Positions 1 through 7,363 of a stretch of DNA of 14,302 nt are shown here, one piece after another. The DNA comes from Haplosporangium gracile. Taxonomy: Eukaryota > Mortierellomycota > Mortierellomycetes > Mortierellales > Mortierellaceae. The notes under the pieces were generated by a model. That model ran no database searches. It saw nothing but the letters and a program-made list of their open reading frames with translations, and was not told the origin of the DNA. The position numbers and the translations under genes were made by a program. How positions within the stretch are numbered: position 1 is the first letter of the stretch; each line of letters opens with the position of its first letter. The DNA is taken from contig JAAAUF010000612.1 in assembly GCA_015499985.1 (NCBI GenBank), forward strand, positions 4,331-18,632. The letters are read 5' to 3'.

Positions 1-17
1 GGGGGGGGGGGGGGGGG
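1..17. repeat. G homopolymer (17 nt) at window start
   Basis: Seventeen consecutive G residues open the window, 55 nt beyond the stop codon of the minus-strand membrane-protein gene. On that gene's strand this is a C17 tract in or just after the 3' untranslated region. Other homopolymers in the window are A or T, so a G run is out of character. It may be a true microsatellite, a contig end or a sequencing/assembly artefact; the sequence alone cannot separate these. Confidence 0.9.
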
Positions 18-72
18 TACTAGGGGTAACAATGATAAAGAAGAGTGAGATAGAACGTGAAGAAGAGAGTAT

Positions 73-1062
73 CTAGTACTTGTAGTCGTTGTCCATCTGC
101 TGGTCCAAGTTCCGTCCAAAGGGCTGGTGTGCAGGGTGATTAACTCTTGGGCTACGACCGCCCATCGAGGGGGTCATCATGGGTGAAGGGCTAGTCGCAC
201 CATGATGGACAGGAGGCGACAAGGGGCGAGAAGTATAAGATGGTGCAGAGTTCAACGAAGTTGGGTAAGGGGACTGAGGAGGAAGATCCCTGTGAGGGTT
301 GAACATCTCATACTCATCCATGACTTTACGCTGTTGTTGTTCAACATAACGTTTGCGTTCGGCCACACTGCTGGGACCGTACTTCTGTCCGCTGGTATCC
401 GAAAGCTCATACTCGACCAGTCCGGGAGACCGGTGGTCGCCATAGTAGGGATGGTTCTGGGCATCGGAAGCAGACTTGTAGCGGGGGTGTCCTGTCTGGT
501 CCAGATCCTGGTCGTCGTCAACGTAGACGCTTGGAGGTTTGCGGATCGTGAACGACTTGGCGAGCTTGGCCCTATCTCCACGCTCCTCCTCTCCTCCGCT
601 CATATTTCCTCCTGAAGCACCACCAGCGTCGCCGGCAGCCTGGTTGTGTTTGTTGCGGGACCGGGTCTGGTGCGAGTTGATAGTGTTGGTTCTGGAGCGG
701 GTCTTGTACCGCTGAACCAGCAAGCCCGCAATGGCCAAAACCGCAACTCCAGCAACAGTGATACCCACAATGATGGGAACATTCGACGAATTCGAAGAAC
801 CAGTAGAGCCACCAGCATTGGCCTGACCGGCGAGGTAGTTAGGTGAGTTGGGGTCAGTTCCTGTAGGAGTCGCAGGGTAACTAAAGCCGCCGGTACCGAT
901 GGGGAGGTTGTATTGGATGCTGCCGTTGGCTCCACCGGAATTGCCGGCGGAACCTGTAGGGAGGTTAAATACGACGGTTGAGGTTGAGGTGGGGTTGACA
1001 ACAGGGGGGTTGCTGGTAGGGCTGGCAGCTGGCTTTGTAATGGTTGAAGATTTGGCTGACAT
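73..1062 (-). CDS. Single-pass membrane protein, Ser/Thr/Gly-rich ectodomain, Tyr/Pro-rich tail
   Basis: The 329-residue product is not a family I recognise. Residues 1-94 are rich in Ser, Thr, Pro, Gly and Asn, fit for O-glycosylation, and contain two related units (NLPTGSAG near 33-40 and NLPIGTGG near 52-59). Residues about 95-117 form one strongly hydrophobic segment (PIIVGITVAGVAVLAIAGLL), followed at once by a basic stretch (QRYKTRSR, then HQTRSRNKH). By the positive-inside rule this predicts an outside N-terminus and a cytosolic C-terminus. The tail (118-329) is polar, with many Tyr and Ser-Pro sites and a YEMF sorting-type motif near 251. An in-frame TAA lies three codons upstream of the ATG, so this is the first usable ATG. 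No signal peptide is visible: it is either a reverse signal-anchor protein or it has an upstream exon joined at the ATGTCAG that overlaps the start. The layout resembles fungal wall-stress-sensor-like proteins, but no sensor domain is visible. Confidence 0.68.
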   Translation of the reverse strand: MSAKSSTITKPAASPTSNPPVVNPTSTSTVVFNLPTGSAGNSGGANGSIQYNLPIGTGGFSYPATPTGTDPNSPNYLAGQANAGGSTGSSNSSNVPIIVGITVAGVAVLAIAGLLVQRYKTRSRTNTINSHQTRSRNKHNQAAGDAGGASGGNMSGGEEERGDRAKLAKSFTIRKPPSVYVDDDQDLDQTGHPRYKSASDAQNHPYYGDHRSPGLVEYELSDTSGQKYGPSSVAERKRYVEQQQRKVMDEYEMFNPHRDLPPQSPYPTSLNSAPSYTSRPLSPPVHHGATSPSPMMTPSMGGRSPRVNHPAHQPFGRNLDQQMDNDYKY

Positions 1063-1400
1063 GATGGATTACAATATGTATATAAAGGATGTAAGGAGCA
1101 GAAAGGGAGGAGGAAGGAGAGTCGATGGAATTGAGAAAGTGAGTGAGGGGGTATTAGGATGAAATGGAAATGGATGAAAAAGTGCGGAGAGAGGAAGTGT
1201 GGATGATGAAGAGTGATGGCGGTTAGGGCAAGAAGGGAATTAAGGACAGGGTATGTCAGGGAAGAAGGGGGGCCAAGTGGGAGGGGAAAGGTCGACAAGG
1301 TCAAAGAAAAAGAAAAAGAAAAAGAAAAAGAGTAGAAGAGACAAGAGGGACAGGGCCTAAGGGAATATTGCGATTGTCTGAGTTGCATGCATATTATTTG
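1063..1400 (-). promoter_or_regulatory. 5' leader/promoter of the membrane-protein gene
   Basis: Read on the minus strand this stretch is strongly pyrimidine-rich, as is common for fungal leaders and promoters. It contains a TTTTTC-type repeat at 1303-1330 (plus strand AAAAAG units). CCTTTATATA lies only about 17 nt above the ATG, too close to act as this gene's TATA box unless translation starts elsewhere. No convincing upstream exon was found. Confidence 0.4.
1303..1330. repeat. (AAAAAG)n microsatellite
   Basis: AAAG followed by four perfect AAAAAG units. It is polypyrimidine on the strand of the minus-strand gene and so is probably part of its leader or promoter. Confidence 0.85.
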
Positions 1401-2470
1401 AGTGCTCTTTCATACAGGGGGGACCAGCTGCACAGGGACAGGCAGGAGAGGCACGGGCTGATGGATAAAGAGAGAGACGGACAAGGGAGAAGGACAGGGC
1501 AAACAGACAGGCAGGGTTTTCGTTCCTTTTCACGCTTCAACACAAATACAGGCTTATTACAACGAGGGAGACTGGCCCGGCTGACAGAGCACAAATTGAT
1601 CTTGTTGGTGCAAGGGAAACAAGGTAGGTAGGGGGATATGTCGTTTTCGGTTCCTCTGTGCTCACTATGTTCACCCACCCTTCGCTCTCCTTCTTCATAT
1701 TCTCTCTCTCTCGGCTCTCTTTGTTGATGTTGTCGTCGATGAAGCTTGACGTTAAAGGTCTAGTTGTAGTTGGTGTGCCCTAAGAAAATGGCATCAGTAA
1801 AAAGTGACATTATTCAAGTTCAACAGTCGGCTCTCAAAAAAAAAGTACAAAGCGATGAGCAGCTGGATGCATTTTGTACTTGTTGTCGTCGTCGTTGTTC
1901 CCGTTACTGTTACTGCTACAACTGTAGCCATTCCTATTGTTTCTGTTGCTTTTGTGCGTCCTGAAGGCGCAAAGAGGATGGTCACTCTACCCTTCACCTT
2001 AAGTTGTGGCGAGGATGAAAGACGAGTATTTTGAAAGTGGCTCTTCTTGTTCCTTAGTTCTTCAATCCGTCTCTCACCTCCTTTTTTTTTTCCCTCTCTC
2101 TCTTTCGCATCTCTTTTTACTTTCACTGTTTGTCTTCTCTCGTTTTCGTCCTTCCTCATTCTTCCTTCCCTTCTCACTCTCTTACATCACTGAGCCAAGT
2201 GTTTCCAACAAGACTGATATCATGTGTTGTTACAGCACCAGTGATGTCGTCGTACTTGTTGTAACCAGTGGTCAGACCGGTACCTCTCCGATTTGGTTCA
2301 TTGATTCATCTCTGCATGTCGTTTGGTACTGTGGGGAGCGTTGAGTTTTTCAGGCACCGGGAGGTGCTGCTTTGTCTCAGACATAGAAGACATTCTTAAG
2401 TCGCAAATGTAATCTTTGTCATGTGACTTGGAGGTCTGCCTGGACTGTTGATTTGTCGCGTTTCTTTTTT
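1400..2470. other. Intergenic stretch without a supported gene
   Basis: About 1.1 kb between divergent genes. All six frames give only short low-complexity peptides that mirror CT-rich or AG-rich composition. Visible structure: a purine-rich half (1420-1510), a pyrimidine-rich half (2060-2190), a GTC/GTT-rich stretch (1880-1910) and an inverted repeat at 1843-1881. No tRNA-like cloverleaf or conserved coding pattern was seen. It probably holds the promoter regions of both flanking genes. Confidence 0.6.
1843..1881. repeat. Inverted repeat AAGTACAAA / TTTGTACTT
   Basis: A perfect 9-bp inverted repeat (1843-1851 with 1873-1881) around a 21-nt loop. It lies in the intergenic region immediately before a GTC-rich stretch. 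It could form a hairpin in RNA or serve as a spaced protein-binding palindrome; nothing decides which. Confidence 0.5.
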
Positions 2471-2474
2471 TCAA

Positions 2475-2512
2475 TTTTTTTTTTTTTTTTTATTTTCGTT
2501 AAAAAAAAAAAA
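2475..2512. repeat. T17 tract facing an A12 tract
   Basis: A run of 17 T (2475-2491) is followed after nine bases by 12 A (2501-2512), so the two can pair. Such poly(dA:dT) tracts exclude nucleosomes in fungal promoters. An ACGCGT hexamer (2517-2522) follows directly. The pair lies 1.8 kb above the homeodomain start codon. Confidence 0.75.
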
Positions 2513-2529
2513 GAGGACGCGTCGGTCGG

Positions 2530-2948
2530 AAATAAAAAAAAATTCAATTTCATTTTTCATTTTTCATTTTCTTTTCGCATTTCACTCTTTTTACTTTTTT
2601 CGTGTTCCGCACACCTGTTGACTGAACACGAAGCGCGCTGAGTTTCCCCTCCTTTCATCAAGAAAAGGACGAAAAGCAGTGCGGAAGACTGGCAGGTTTC
2701 TTGGGTGATTTCATTTGACCAAAAGTGGATTGAACAAAGGGTTGGGGACGGAAATTGTGTTCTTCACCTGGGCTGCCCCTGACTTTCTGGTACCAATTCA
2801 CTTGGTTTGAATGATTTTTGTGCGCAATTTCGACTTTTTTGGTTTTCACCCTCTCTTTCTCTTTCAACACCGAGCTGCTACACTTCTTTCTTGCTCATTT
2901 TTTTTTCATTCATCCACACACACTCGCCACACCTTTGTTCTCGACACA
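2530..2948. other. Intergenic stretch, AT/CT-rich, no supported gene
   Basis: It begins with A-rich and CATTTTT-type repeats (about 2530-2570), then mixed sequence with no open frame that looks coding, ending in CT-rich sequence. I see no RNA gene or mobile element. Confidence 0.55.
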
Positions 2949-2970
2949 TTTTTTTTTTTTTTTTTTTTTT
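2949..2970. repeat. T22 homopolymer
   Basis: Twenty-two consecutive T residues in the intergenic region, the longest homopolymer in the window. It is probably nucleosome-excluding promoter DNA and its length is likely to vary between isolates or reads. Confidence 0.85.
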
Positions 2971-3120
2971 GTTTGTCTCCCTCCTGTGCTTCCTTTTTTG
3001 CATTCAAATCCATCTCTTTTCTTTGTTATTGACAACGGACGATTGATATCAATTTCCATTGCCCTTTTGTGTCATTCCTTTATTTCCTGGCTTCTTTCAC
3101 CACCGCCACACATACACACA

Positions 3121-3252
3121 TCCTTCTCCTTTCCCTTCTCTTTTCCTTTCCTTCCTTCCTTCTCTCTTTTCTCTTCTCTTCTACTCTTCTCTTCTCCTCT
3201 TCTCTTCTTCTCTTCTCTTCTGTTTCATCCCTCTTTCGTCTCCTTCTACTCC
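3121..3252 (+). repeat. Homopyrimidine (TTCTC)n tract
   Basis: About 130 nt almost entirely C and T on the plus strand, built from degenerate TTCTC/TCCTT units with interruptions (ACT, GTTTCA). Such tracts occur in fungal promoters and leaders and can form triplex (H-DNA) structures. A purine-rich stretch (GAGAACGAGAGAGAAAGAGA type, about 3296-3329) follows 45 nt later and is partly complementary. Apparent reading frames here (polySer/Leu/Phe, or polyArg/Glu on the other strand) are composition artefacts. Confidence 0.75.
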
Positions 3253-3329
3253 CAATCTTCTGCGATTCGGTTGCACCCATTCAATCAAAAAGCAGCAAAG
3301 AGAACGAGAGAGAAAGAGAGAACGAGATA

Positions 3330-3626
3330 CACATTCGATATCCATGAGCTGGCTTGCTTTCTGTGTTTGCCTTGTCAATCACAAGCAACAGAAGTGAGAG
3401 AACCGAACTCAAAAATCAATCAATCCACAACGAACAAGGCCCTATTATACATTGCCATATCAAAGAGGTATGGACACACATCCTAGGAACGTATCCTGAC
3501 TTGGGTTCCTTCCTTCAACTCTCACAGCAAACACAAAGCATCCAATCGACATCGTCTGCAATGTCCCACTTCACTGAGAGGGAAACAGACAAAGAGACAC
3601 ACAGACAGAGATAGGCACAAAAGACC
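3330..3626. other. Probable distal leader/promoter of the homeodomain gene
   Basis: Mixed, CA-rich sequence with no supported gene. It lies between the pyrimidine tract and a possible upstream ORF. The true transcription start of the homeodomain gene may lie in or near it, but no TATA box is evident. Confidence 0.35.
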
Positions 3627-3977
3627 ATGGCCCAATTCCATATCCAACAACAACCACAGACACTACAAGCACAATTTCTACCCTGCATCATATCATTCTT
3701 TCTTTCCCCCCTTTTCTTCTGTCGCTCCTTTTCCAGCCCTCTATCACTCTCTCGTTCGTTCCTTCCCTGTTGTTTACCCTCGTGCATGCCAGTCACCCTT
3801 TATACATGTCAAGCCCCCTCGATGGTTCTGATTTATCATCCTCTCTTTACACGCTTTCAACGCTTTCTCTCTCACAGCCCTACACATTCTCACCTGGTTC
3901 GACAGTCCACAACCAACAACAACAACAACAACAACAACGACGACGACGACGACAACAACAACGACTTCTCGCTTTGA
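3627..3977 (+). CDS. Possible upstream ORF, 116 codons
   Basis: An ATG in a strong context (GACCATGGCC: A at -3, G at +4) opens a 116-codon frame that ends 357 nt before the homeodomain start codon. The predicted peptide is low-complexity: a Gln-rich start, a Phe/Leu/Ser/Cys-rich middle produced by CT-rich DNA, and a tail of eight Asn, five Asp and three Asn encoded by the CAA/GAC microsatellite. No domain is recognisable. If the transcript starts upstream, this ORF would be in the leader and could repress translation of the main protein. It may equally be a chance open frame in leader DNA. Confidence 0.25.
   Translation: MAQFHIQQQPQTLQAQFLPCIISFFLSPLFFCRSFSSPLSLSRSFLPCCLPSCMPVTLYTCQAPSMVLIYHPLFTRFQRFLSHSPTHSHLVRQSTTNNNNNNNNDDDDDNNNDFSL
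3914..3963 (+). repeat. (AAC)n(GAC)n(AAC)n microsatellite
   Basis: About 50 nt of trinucleotide repeat: ACA/CAA units, then five GAC units, then CAA again. It is probably in the 5' leader of the homeodomain gene, just upstream of the proposed leader intron. All three frames stay open and would encode Asn/Asp, Gln/Arg or Thr runs, so openness here is not evidence for coding. Confidence 0.85.
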
Positions 3978-4009
3978 ACATATCCTTTTTGAAGACAGCA
4001 ACCCAAGAG

Positions 4010-4312
4010 GTACTTTAATCACCTCCCCTTTATCTCTTCAAATCGATTCATCGGATTATCGGGCTTTTCAATCTCATTTTCATTTTGCGCACACCCCACC
4101 CTCCACCGCATTCTTGGATCGACGGTTGTACTACCCTTTTTTTTAGTCTTCTTTGCTCTCGCCGCCCATAACGCACTCAGGGAGAGGACGGACAAGTGCC
4201 CAACAAGGTTGCTTTGCTCAGCATTGTGCCTCCCTGTTGACGCTAAGCTTAATGCACGCGATCTGACCATACGTATTCTTCCTTTCCACTGCATCCATTT
4301 TCTTCTTTTTAG
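4010..4312 (+). other. Putative 5'-leader intron of the homeodomain gene
   Basis: Donor GAG|GTACTTT at 4010, a CTGAC branch-site-like motif at 4263-4267, and a pyrimidine-rich acceptor TTCTTCTTTTTAG ending at 4312, 21 nt before the ATG. The 303-nt length is a little above the three coding introns in the next gene (163-246 nt). Because it lies in untranslated sequence there is no frame test; it is inferred from splice signals only. Confidence 0.45.
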
Positions 4313-4333
4313 ATCCTATCCAGCTACTACAAT

Positions 4334-7300
4334 ATGTCGAGAACCTCGACAGCCGTTTCAACTCCCACCACAGAGCCAACTCCCCTCATGGCTATTCCTG
4401 TCATGCAGAAGGTGGTCGATGCTTTCGACTGGGAGACAGCTAGCAACGTTCAGCAGGAGACCGGCGACAGGACTCCGCCTGTGCCTTCGACGTCCCCCGT
4501 CTTGGAACCCTCGTCTGACTATGCGCCCTCCCTCAAGCTGGCCGAGGAGATTAACCAGATCAACCAAATCAGTCAGATCAGGCAGATGAAGGAGGGTACT
4601 ATATCTCCTTCAATCTTGCCCACAGCAGCCTCGTCAGGGCTCTCGGCGACATCCATCTCGGTCGGGATCTCCACTTTACTTGCACAAACAGCTGCCTCAG
4701 CATCACTAGCCTCAACAGTTACGGCGACGGCATCGACAATAACACAAAACGTGCCAACAACAGCACTGCGCAAGGCGTCTTTCCTGCCAGTCTCGGCGCC
4801 CGTACCAGAGACATTTGCTTGTCCTATCCCTCCGACATCATTGCCATCCCCACCCTCAGCCAACCAGGAACCTGTCTTTTCCAGTATCCACAACAGCTGT
4901 TGTCCTACTTCAGCAACACCACTATTCCGATTCAAATCGACGTCGTTTCAACAGCACGAGAAGGAGACCATAGTCAAAATCGAGTCGACAGACCTTCCCA
5001 TGACGCCACCGTCCTCTCAAGAATTCCAGGAACACGACGACCCTCTGGAATCCAGTTTCGAATTTGATTCTACATTAGAGTCAAACGAACATCACAACAG
5101 CAGTACACCAAGTCTGAGGCAGTCGCATAGAGCACACCACCAACAGCATCACCAGCAGTCGTTCCACCTATTCGACAGGGCCGCGTCAAGTGCCCCCAGA
5201 AAAACACTCAACTGGGTCAACGCTGTCCCTTCGCACTTCAGCACATCTCCAAATGGGCAGCCGCGCAAGAGAAGAAGGAGGACCAACCGCGAGGAGCTCG
5301 AGATTTTGGAAGATGCCTTTGCCAAGAACCTGCTACCAGACGCAGCAACGCGACAGGAATTGGGAGAGCGACTTGGGATGAGCGTCCGAGCTGTGCAGAT
5401 CTGGTTCCAGAACAGACGCCAGACACTGAGGAAAAAGTCTATCTCGGGAAGTGGAGTTGGCGGCGTACACCCAGGAGGGTCTGAAGACGATCTGTTCCGA
5501 TCTGATGGCGAGCGCAGCAGTTATGGCGGTGGTGGTGAGTCACATCGGCGATCGTCAGGCGATTCCAACATATCGGCTTCTCCTGTCCTTATACCTTCGC
5601 ATGGAGATGGGCATGTATCGAGACTAGGCTCAAAATCCTGCTCCAATTTGATGTCCTCCTCGCCTCCTACCGGTCCCTTGATGAGGTCGCCATCGTTGGC
5701 TCGCGCAGATACCTGCTCCACTTTGCCGGCTTCTCTTTCGCCTCTGACTTTGACTTTGTCATCTCCTCCCTTGAGACCTGCTGTTCCATTTAAGTCTCCA
5801 CCACCTCAGACACATCATGAATCGACCAAGGACCCTGTAACAGAGATCGAACGTCTTGTTGCCGTCAAAGCTGAGGAGACTGAGCCTTTGCGCAAGGGGC
5901 TGACTGTGGCCAGGAGTACCCAGGAACTGGCAGATGTCAAGGCTGCTGATCGTCACTTGAACATGCTGTTGCAGGAAGCCAAAAGAAGGTCTGGTCAGTG
6001 TAACAACCCTGTCATGGCCACCTGGGCGGAGAAATCGTCCAAGCCCGTTCTTAACTCATCATTGTCATTGTCAGGGACTCCATCATTTGACACGACATTC
6101 TTCCCAACGTCAAAGTCAGCAACGATCCCGACACATCGATCCCTATCAACGCCAACCATCCCATTATCATCCTCAGGAACCGACACTACTCGTCAGCCTC
6201 TTTCTATACCATCACAGTCGCACTCACGATCTGCTGCCCCAAAGAGTGCCCGAAAGCACCGTTCTATGCCAGAGCCACTCTTGACTTCGACATCCAATCG
6301 CTACGGCCCTCCTTATCCTCGGACAATGTCTCTTATGGAGCAGGTTCTTAATCGCCAAAAGCAACAGCATCAATCTCACTCACACCACCACCACCACCAC
6401 CACCACCACCACCGACCAGCCCCCAGTAACTTCAAGCAGTCGACACTCTCTAAGACCGGCAAACACACGATCGACAGCGTTGCCAACAGAGCTTCAAAAT
6501 CATTTCTAACCTCGGTTCTTCCCTCTGCTAAGACGTCCACTCCCTCGTCCACAGGGATCAGTACTGTCGAGTTGGCCCGTCGATTGCAATTGGTCATGGG
6601 TAATGGCTTCAAGCGAATTCAGTCGCAATCCAAGTTGAGCAGCCCCGTGTCCCCAGCTGCCACTACTCCTACCCCAGTTACTCCTACCGTCACTCTCACT
6701 CGACCGACCACTGGGCAGGCAGCCATGCGAGCCAGACGACTCTCAATTGGCCAGAATCTCTTTGATTCTGATACGGAGGACGAGATGCAGAGCAAGACCT
6801 CAACGCCACCTTGGAAACGTGTACAGCAACAACAGCAGCAGCAGCAGGACCTTTGCTCTTTCCCTTCAAGAAAGGCGCTGACCCACCAAGCACAGAAGCG
6901 AACTGCCAGGACCCAGATGACACCCACCAACAGCGATGAGACGGATGAGGAGGATTTCCAAGAGCAGGCCAAAAAACGAGCAAGCATGGCCAAGACGTTT
7001 GCCAAATCGCTTGACCTGAGAATGGAGCAAAAGTCGCAGCATCACCAGAGGCAGAGACAGCATTCACAGGACAGCTGGAGCGGGGTTCACAAGATGCCTC
7101 GGAAGGTATTGAGGACGTCTATGTCGCTCATCACCTCTTCGCCCACCAGAGAGTACGGTGTAGAACTGGAGCATGCCTCACGCCGGTCCCCTGCAAGTTT
7201 TCCTATTCTTGAGAGGAATCACAGCTGGGGTGGACTTCTTCCTGCGGACAAGTTGTCGTCACCATTATCTGGAACGGCCGCGGCCGCGGCAGAATCGGAC

Positions 7301-7363
7301 GACATGAACATGGATGAGATCGAGTGTGCCAATGTCTTGGCCGGGCTTGGTTGGGGTCGTTAA
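4334..7363 (+). CDS. Homeodomain transcription factor
   Basis: A 1009-residue nuclear DNA-binding protein in one uninterrupted exon. A typical 60-residue homeodomain spans about residues 310-369. Its hallmarks by homeodomain numbering are R5 (314), L16 (325), F20 (329), and the recognition helix VQIWFQNRRQTLRKK with W48 (357), F49 (358), Q50 (359), N51 (360) and R53 (362). There is no three-residue TALE insertion. A basic run (RKRRRR, 311-316) doubles as a nuclear localisation signal. The rest is largely disordered: Ser/Pro/Thr-rich with many SP/TP sites, two SUMO-type motifs (VKIE 214-217, VKAE 511-514), a PKA-type RRLS, ten His (684-693), eight Gln (831-838) and an Ala run near the end. Two short ordered islands stand out: LARRLQLVMGNGF (747-759) and the extreme C-terminus IECANVLAGLGWGR. 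Fungal relatives by architecture include Pho2-, Yox1- and Phx1-like factors, but I cannot assign an orthologue. The ATG at 4334 is the first in frame after the likely leader intron. Confidence 0.94.
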   Translation: MSRTSTAVSTPTTEPTPLMAIPVMQKVVDAFDWETASNVQQETGDRTPPVPSTSPVLEPSSDYAPSLKLAEEINQINQISQIRQMKEGTISPSILPTAASSGLSATSISVGISTLLAQTAASASLASTVTATASTITQNVPTTALRKASFLPVSAPVPETFACPIPPTSLPSPPSANQEPVFSSIHNSCCPTSATPLFRFKSTSFQQHEKETIVKIESTDLPMTPPSSQEFQEHDDPLESSFEFDSTLESNEHHNSSTPSLRQSHRAHHQQHHQQSFHLFDRAASSAPRKTLNWVNAVPSHFSTSPNGQPRKRRRRTNREELEILEDAFAKNLLPDAATRQELGERLGMSVRAVQIWFQNRRQTLRKKSISGSGVGGVHPGGSEDDLFRSDGERSSYGGGGESHRRSSGDSNISASPVLIPSHGDGHVSRLGSKSCSNLMSSSPPTGPLMRSPSLARADTCSTLPASLSPLTLTLSSPPLRPAVPFKSPPPQTHHESTKDPVTEIERLVAVKAEETEPLRKGLTVARSTQELADVKAADRHLNMLLQEAKRRSGQCNNPVMATWAEKSSKPVLNSSLSLSGTPSFDTTFFPTSKSATIPTHRSLSTPTIPLSSSGTDTTRQPLSIPSQSHSRSAAPKSARKHRSMPEPLLTSTSNRYGPPYPRTMSLMEQVLNRQKQQHQSHSHHHHHHHHHHRPAPSNFKQSTLSKTGKHTIDSVANRASKSFLTSVLPSAKTSTPSSTGISTVELARRLQLVMGNGFKRIQSQSKLSSPVSPAATTPTPVTPTVTLTRPTTGQAAMRARRLSIGQNLFDSDTEDEMQSKTSTPPWKRVQQQQQQQQDLCSFPSRKALTHQAQKRTARTQMTPTNSDETDEEDFQEQAKKRASMAKTFAKSLDLRMEQKSQHHQRQRQHSQDSWSGVHKMPRKVLRTSMSLITSSPTREYGVELEHASRRSPASFPILERNHSWGGLLPADKLSSPLSGTAAAAAESDDMNMDEIECANVLAGLGWGR
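5261..5440 (+). other. Homeodomain-coding segment
   Basis: Encodes residues 310-369 of the protein: a basic N-terminal arm, helix 1 (EELEILEDAFAKN), helix 2 (ATRQELGERLG) and recognition helix 3. All invariant DNA-contact and core residues are present (L16, F20, W48, F49, N51, R53). Gln at position 50 predicts a TAATTG/TAATTA-like preference by analogy with other Q50 homeodomains; that preference is family knowledge, not something seen here. Confidence 0.95.
6377..6412 (+). repeat. CAC repeat encoding polyhistidine
   Basis: Ten uninterrupted CAC codons (6383-6412) after a His-Ser-His lead, coding His 684-693 of the homeodomain protein. The repeat is pure at DNA level, so its length is prone to slippage. 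Polyhistidine tracts in transcription factors are known to favour nuclear-speckle localisation. Confidence 0.9.
6824..6847 (+). repeat. CAG/CAA repeat encoding polyglutamine
   Basis: Eight Gln codons (mixed CAG and CAA) give residues 831-838 of the homeodomain protein. The interrupted codon pattern suggests selection for glutamine or an older, stabilised repeat. Confidence 0.85.

Noticed and set aside
1079..1088. TATATAAAGG as a plus-strand TATA box
   Set aside because: No plus-strand gene starts within the next 2.5 kb, and on the minus strand it is too near the start codon to act as a TATA box.
600..1388. 262-codon minus-strand open frame overlapping the membrane-protein gene
   Set aside because: It overlaps the gene in a shifted frame and its N-terminal part is a translation of the CT-rich leader; no domain pattern.
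1794..2177. 127-codon minus-strand frame with Lys/Arg/Glu-rich start and Thr run
   Set aside because: It is a purine-rich complement of a CT tract plus a trinucleotide repeat. Its start is not supported and no homologous domain is recognisable.
2517..2522. ACGCGT as an MBF cell-cycle box for the homeodomain gene
   Set aside because: A single hexamer 1.8 kb from the start codon; a few are expected by chance in 14 kb (another lies in coding sequence near 11016). Kept only as context.
2818..3486. 222-codon plus-strand frame rich in Phe, Leu and Ser
   Set aside because: It translates poly-T and homopyrimidine DNA; the other frames are equally open, so openness reflects composition. No membrane-protein architecture with loops or charges is seen.
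6619..7067. Minus-strand frames opposite the 3' half of the homeodomain gene
   Set aside because: They are shadows of a Ser/Pro/Gln-rich coding strand (for example Cys runs opposite CAG repeats) with no domain signal.
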